Assembly: GCA_038040445.1 (NCBI GenBank)
Contig: JBBPIG010000006.1
Location: 155,812 to 219,811, forward strand
Direction of reading: 5' to 3'
DNA length: 64,000 bases
Source: Acidobacteriota bacterium
Lineage (GTDB): Bacteria; Acidobacteriota; Blastocatellia; UBA7656
Shown: positions 62,938 through 64,000 of the stretch, in pieces
How positions within the stretch are numbered: the stretch's first letter is position 1
How the letters are laid out: every line of letters starts with the position of its first letter
The notes under the pieces: generated by a model
Told to the model about the DNA's origin: nothing
The model's input: only the letters and a program-made list of their open reading frames with translations
Databases searched by the model: none
Made by a program: the position numbers and the translations under genes

Positions 62938-64000
<1,063 letters not shown>

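Overview
The window looks like a chromosomal stretch of a moderately GC-rich soil-type bacterium, most likely Acidobacteriota (Blastocatellia-like). That placement is an inference from overall gene style (ExeM-type nuclease, RHS, ankyrin and YCF48-like secreted proteins) and from the many intergenic hairpin repeats; no rRNA or marker gene in the window settles it.

Positions 1-28788 form one CRISPR-Cas and defence region in which every gene lies on the minus strand. It opens with a very large array: 111 repeats of 37 nt and 110 complete spacers, running off the left edge. The repeats end in ATTGAAAC when read on the minus strand, so the leader is at 8025-8306 and the array is transcribed leftwards. 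Next to the leader is the adaptation module: cas2, a group II intron-like reverse transcriptase with an unusual internal insertion, a second divergent cas2, and cas1. An RDD/zinc-ribbon membrane protein and an anchorless class A penicillin-binding protein follow. Then come a CARF-type membrane protein resembling Cam1 (probably frameshifted) and a DUF1874 (ring-nuclease/AcrIII-1 family) protein that has lost the segment carrying the catalytic His. The effector operon (15540-25640) has the architecture of a type III-D2 (III-Dv) complex: CARF-HEPN ribonuclease, Cas10 with GGDD, a Cas7-Cas5-Cas11 fusion, a Cas7-Cas7 fusion, Csx19 and a large Cas7-with-insertion (TIGR03986-like). Cas6 lies upstream behind a broken DUF1016 nuclease gene, and the region ends at a STAND-NTPase fragment and tRNA-Gln(CTG).

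Working model of the locus: Cas6 processes the leftward transcript. The Cas10/Cas7 complex binds RNA with these crRNAs and can make cyclic oligoadenylate through its GGDD palm. The CARF-HEPN RNase and possibly the membrane CARF protein would respond, and a ring nuclease would normally switch the signal off. Here the off-switch and the membrane effector both look damaged. The spacers include several that span ribosome-binding-site/ATG junctions, mostly in the orientation that makes the crRNA antisense to mRNA.

Positions 29388-37435 (plus strand) carry a lipoprotein and a carbohydrate ABC importer (binding protein, two permeases, ATPase) with a GNAT acetyltransferase, a sugar-phosphate isomerase/epimerase and a Gfo/Idh/MocA oxidoreductase, separated by three different long inverted repeats.

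Positions 37485-50986 (minus strand) hold small secreted proteins and lipoproteins (SYLF, YCF48-like, ankyrin), several frameshifted or truncated genes, a broken RHS gene with tandem FG-GAP-like repeats, an orphan VirB9-like/VirB1-like pair and a FecR-like protein. Positions 51103-56970 form an envelope-polysaccharide block: rfbC, a sugar aminotransferase, a sugar ketoisomerase, a Wza-type exporter, a TPR protein and an HprK-like kinase. The window ends with a large ExeM-like extracellular nuclease backed by tandem terminators, GtrA, a CDP-alcohol phosphatidyltransferase, a zinc-ribbon protein and a partial serine hydrolase.
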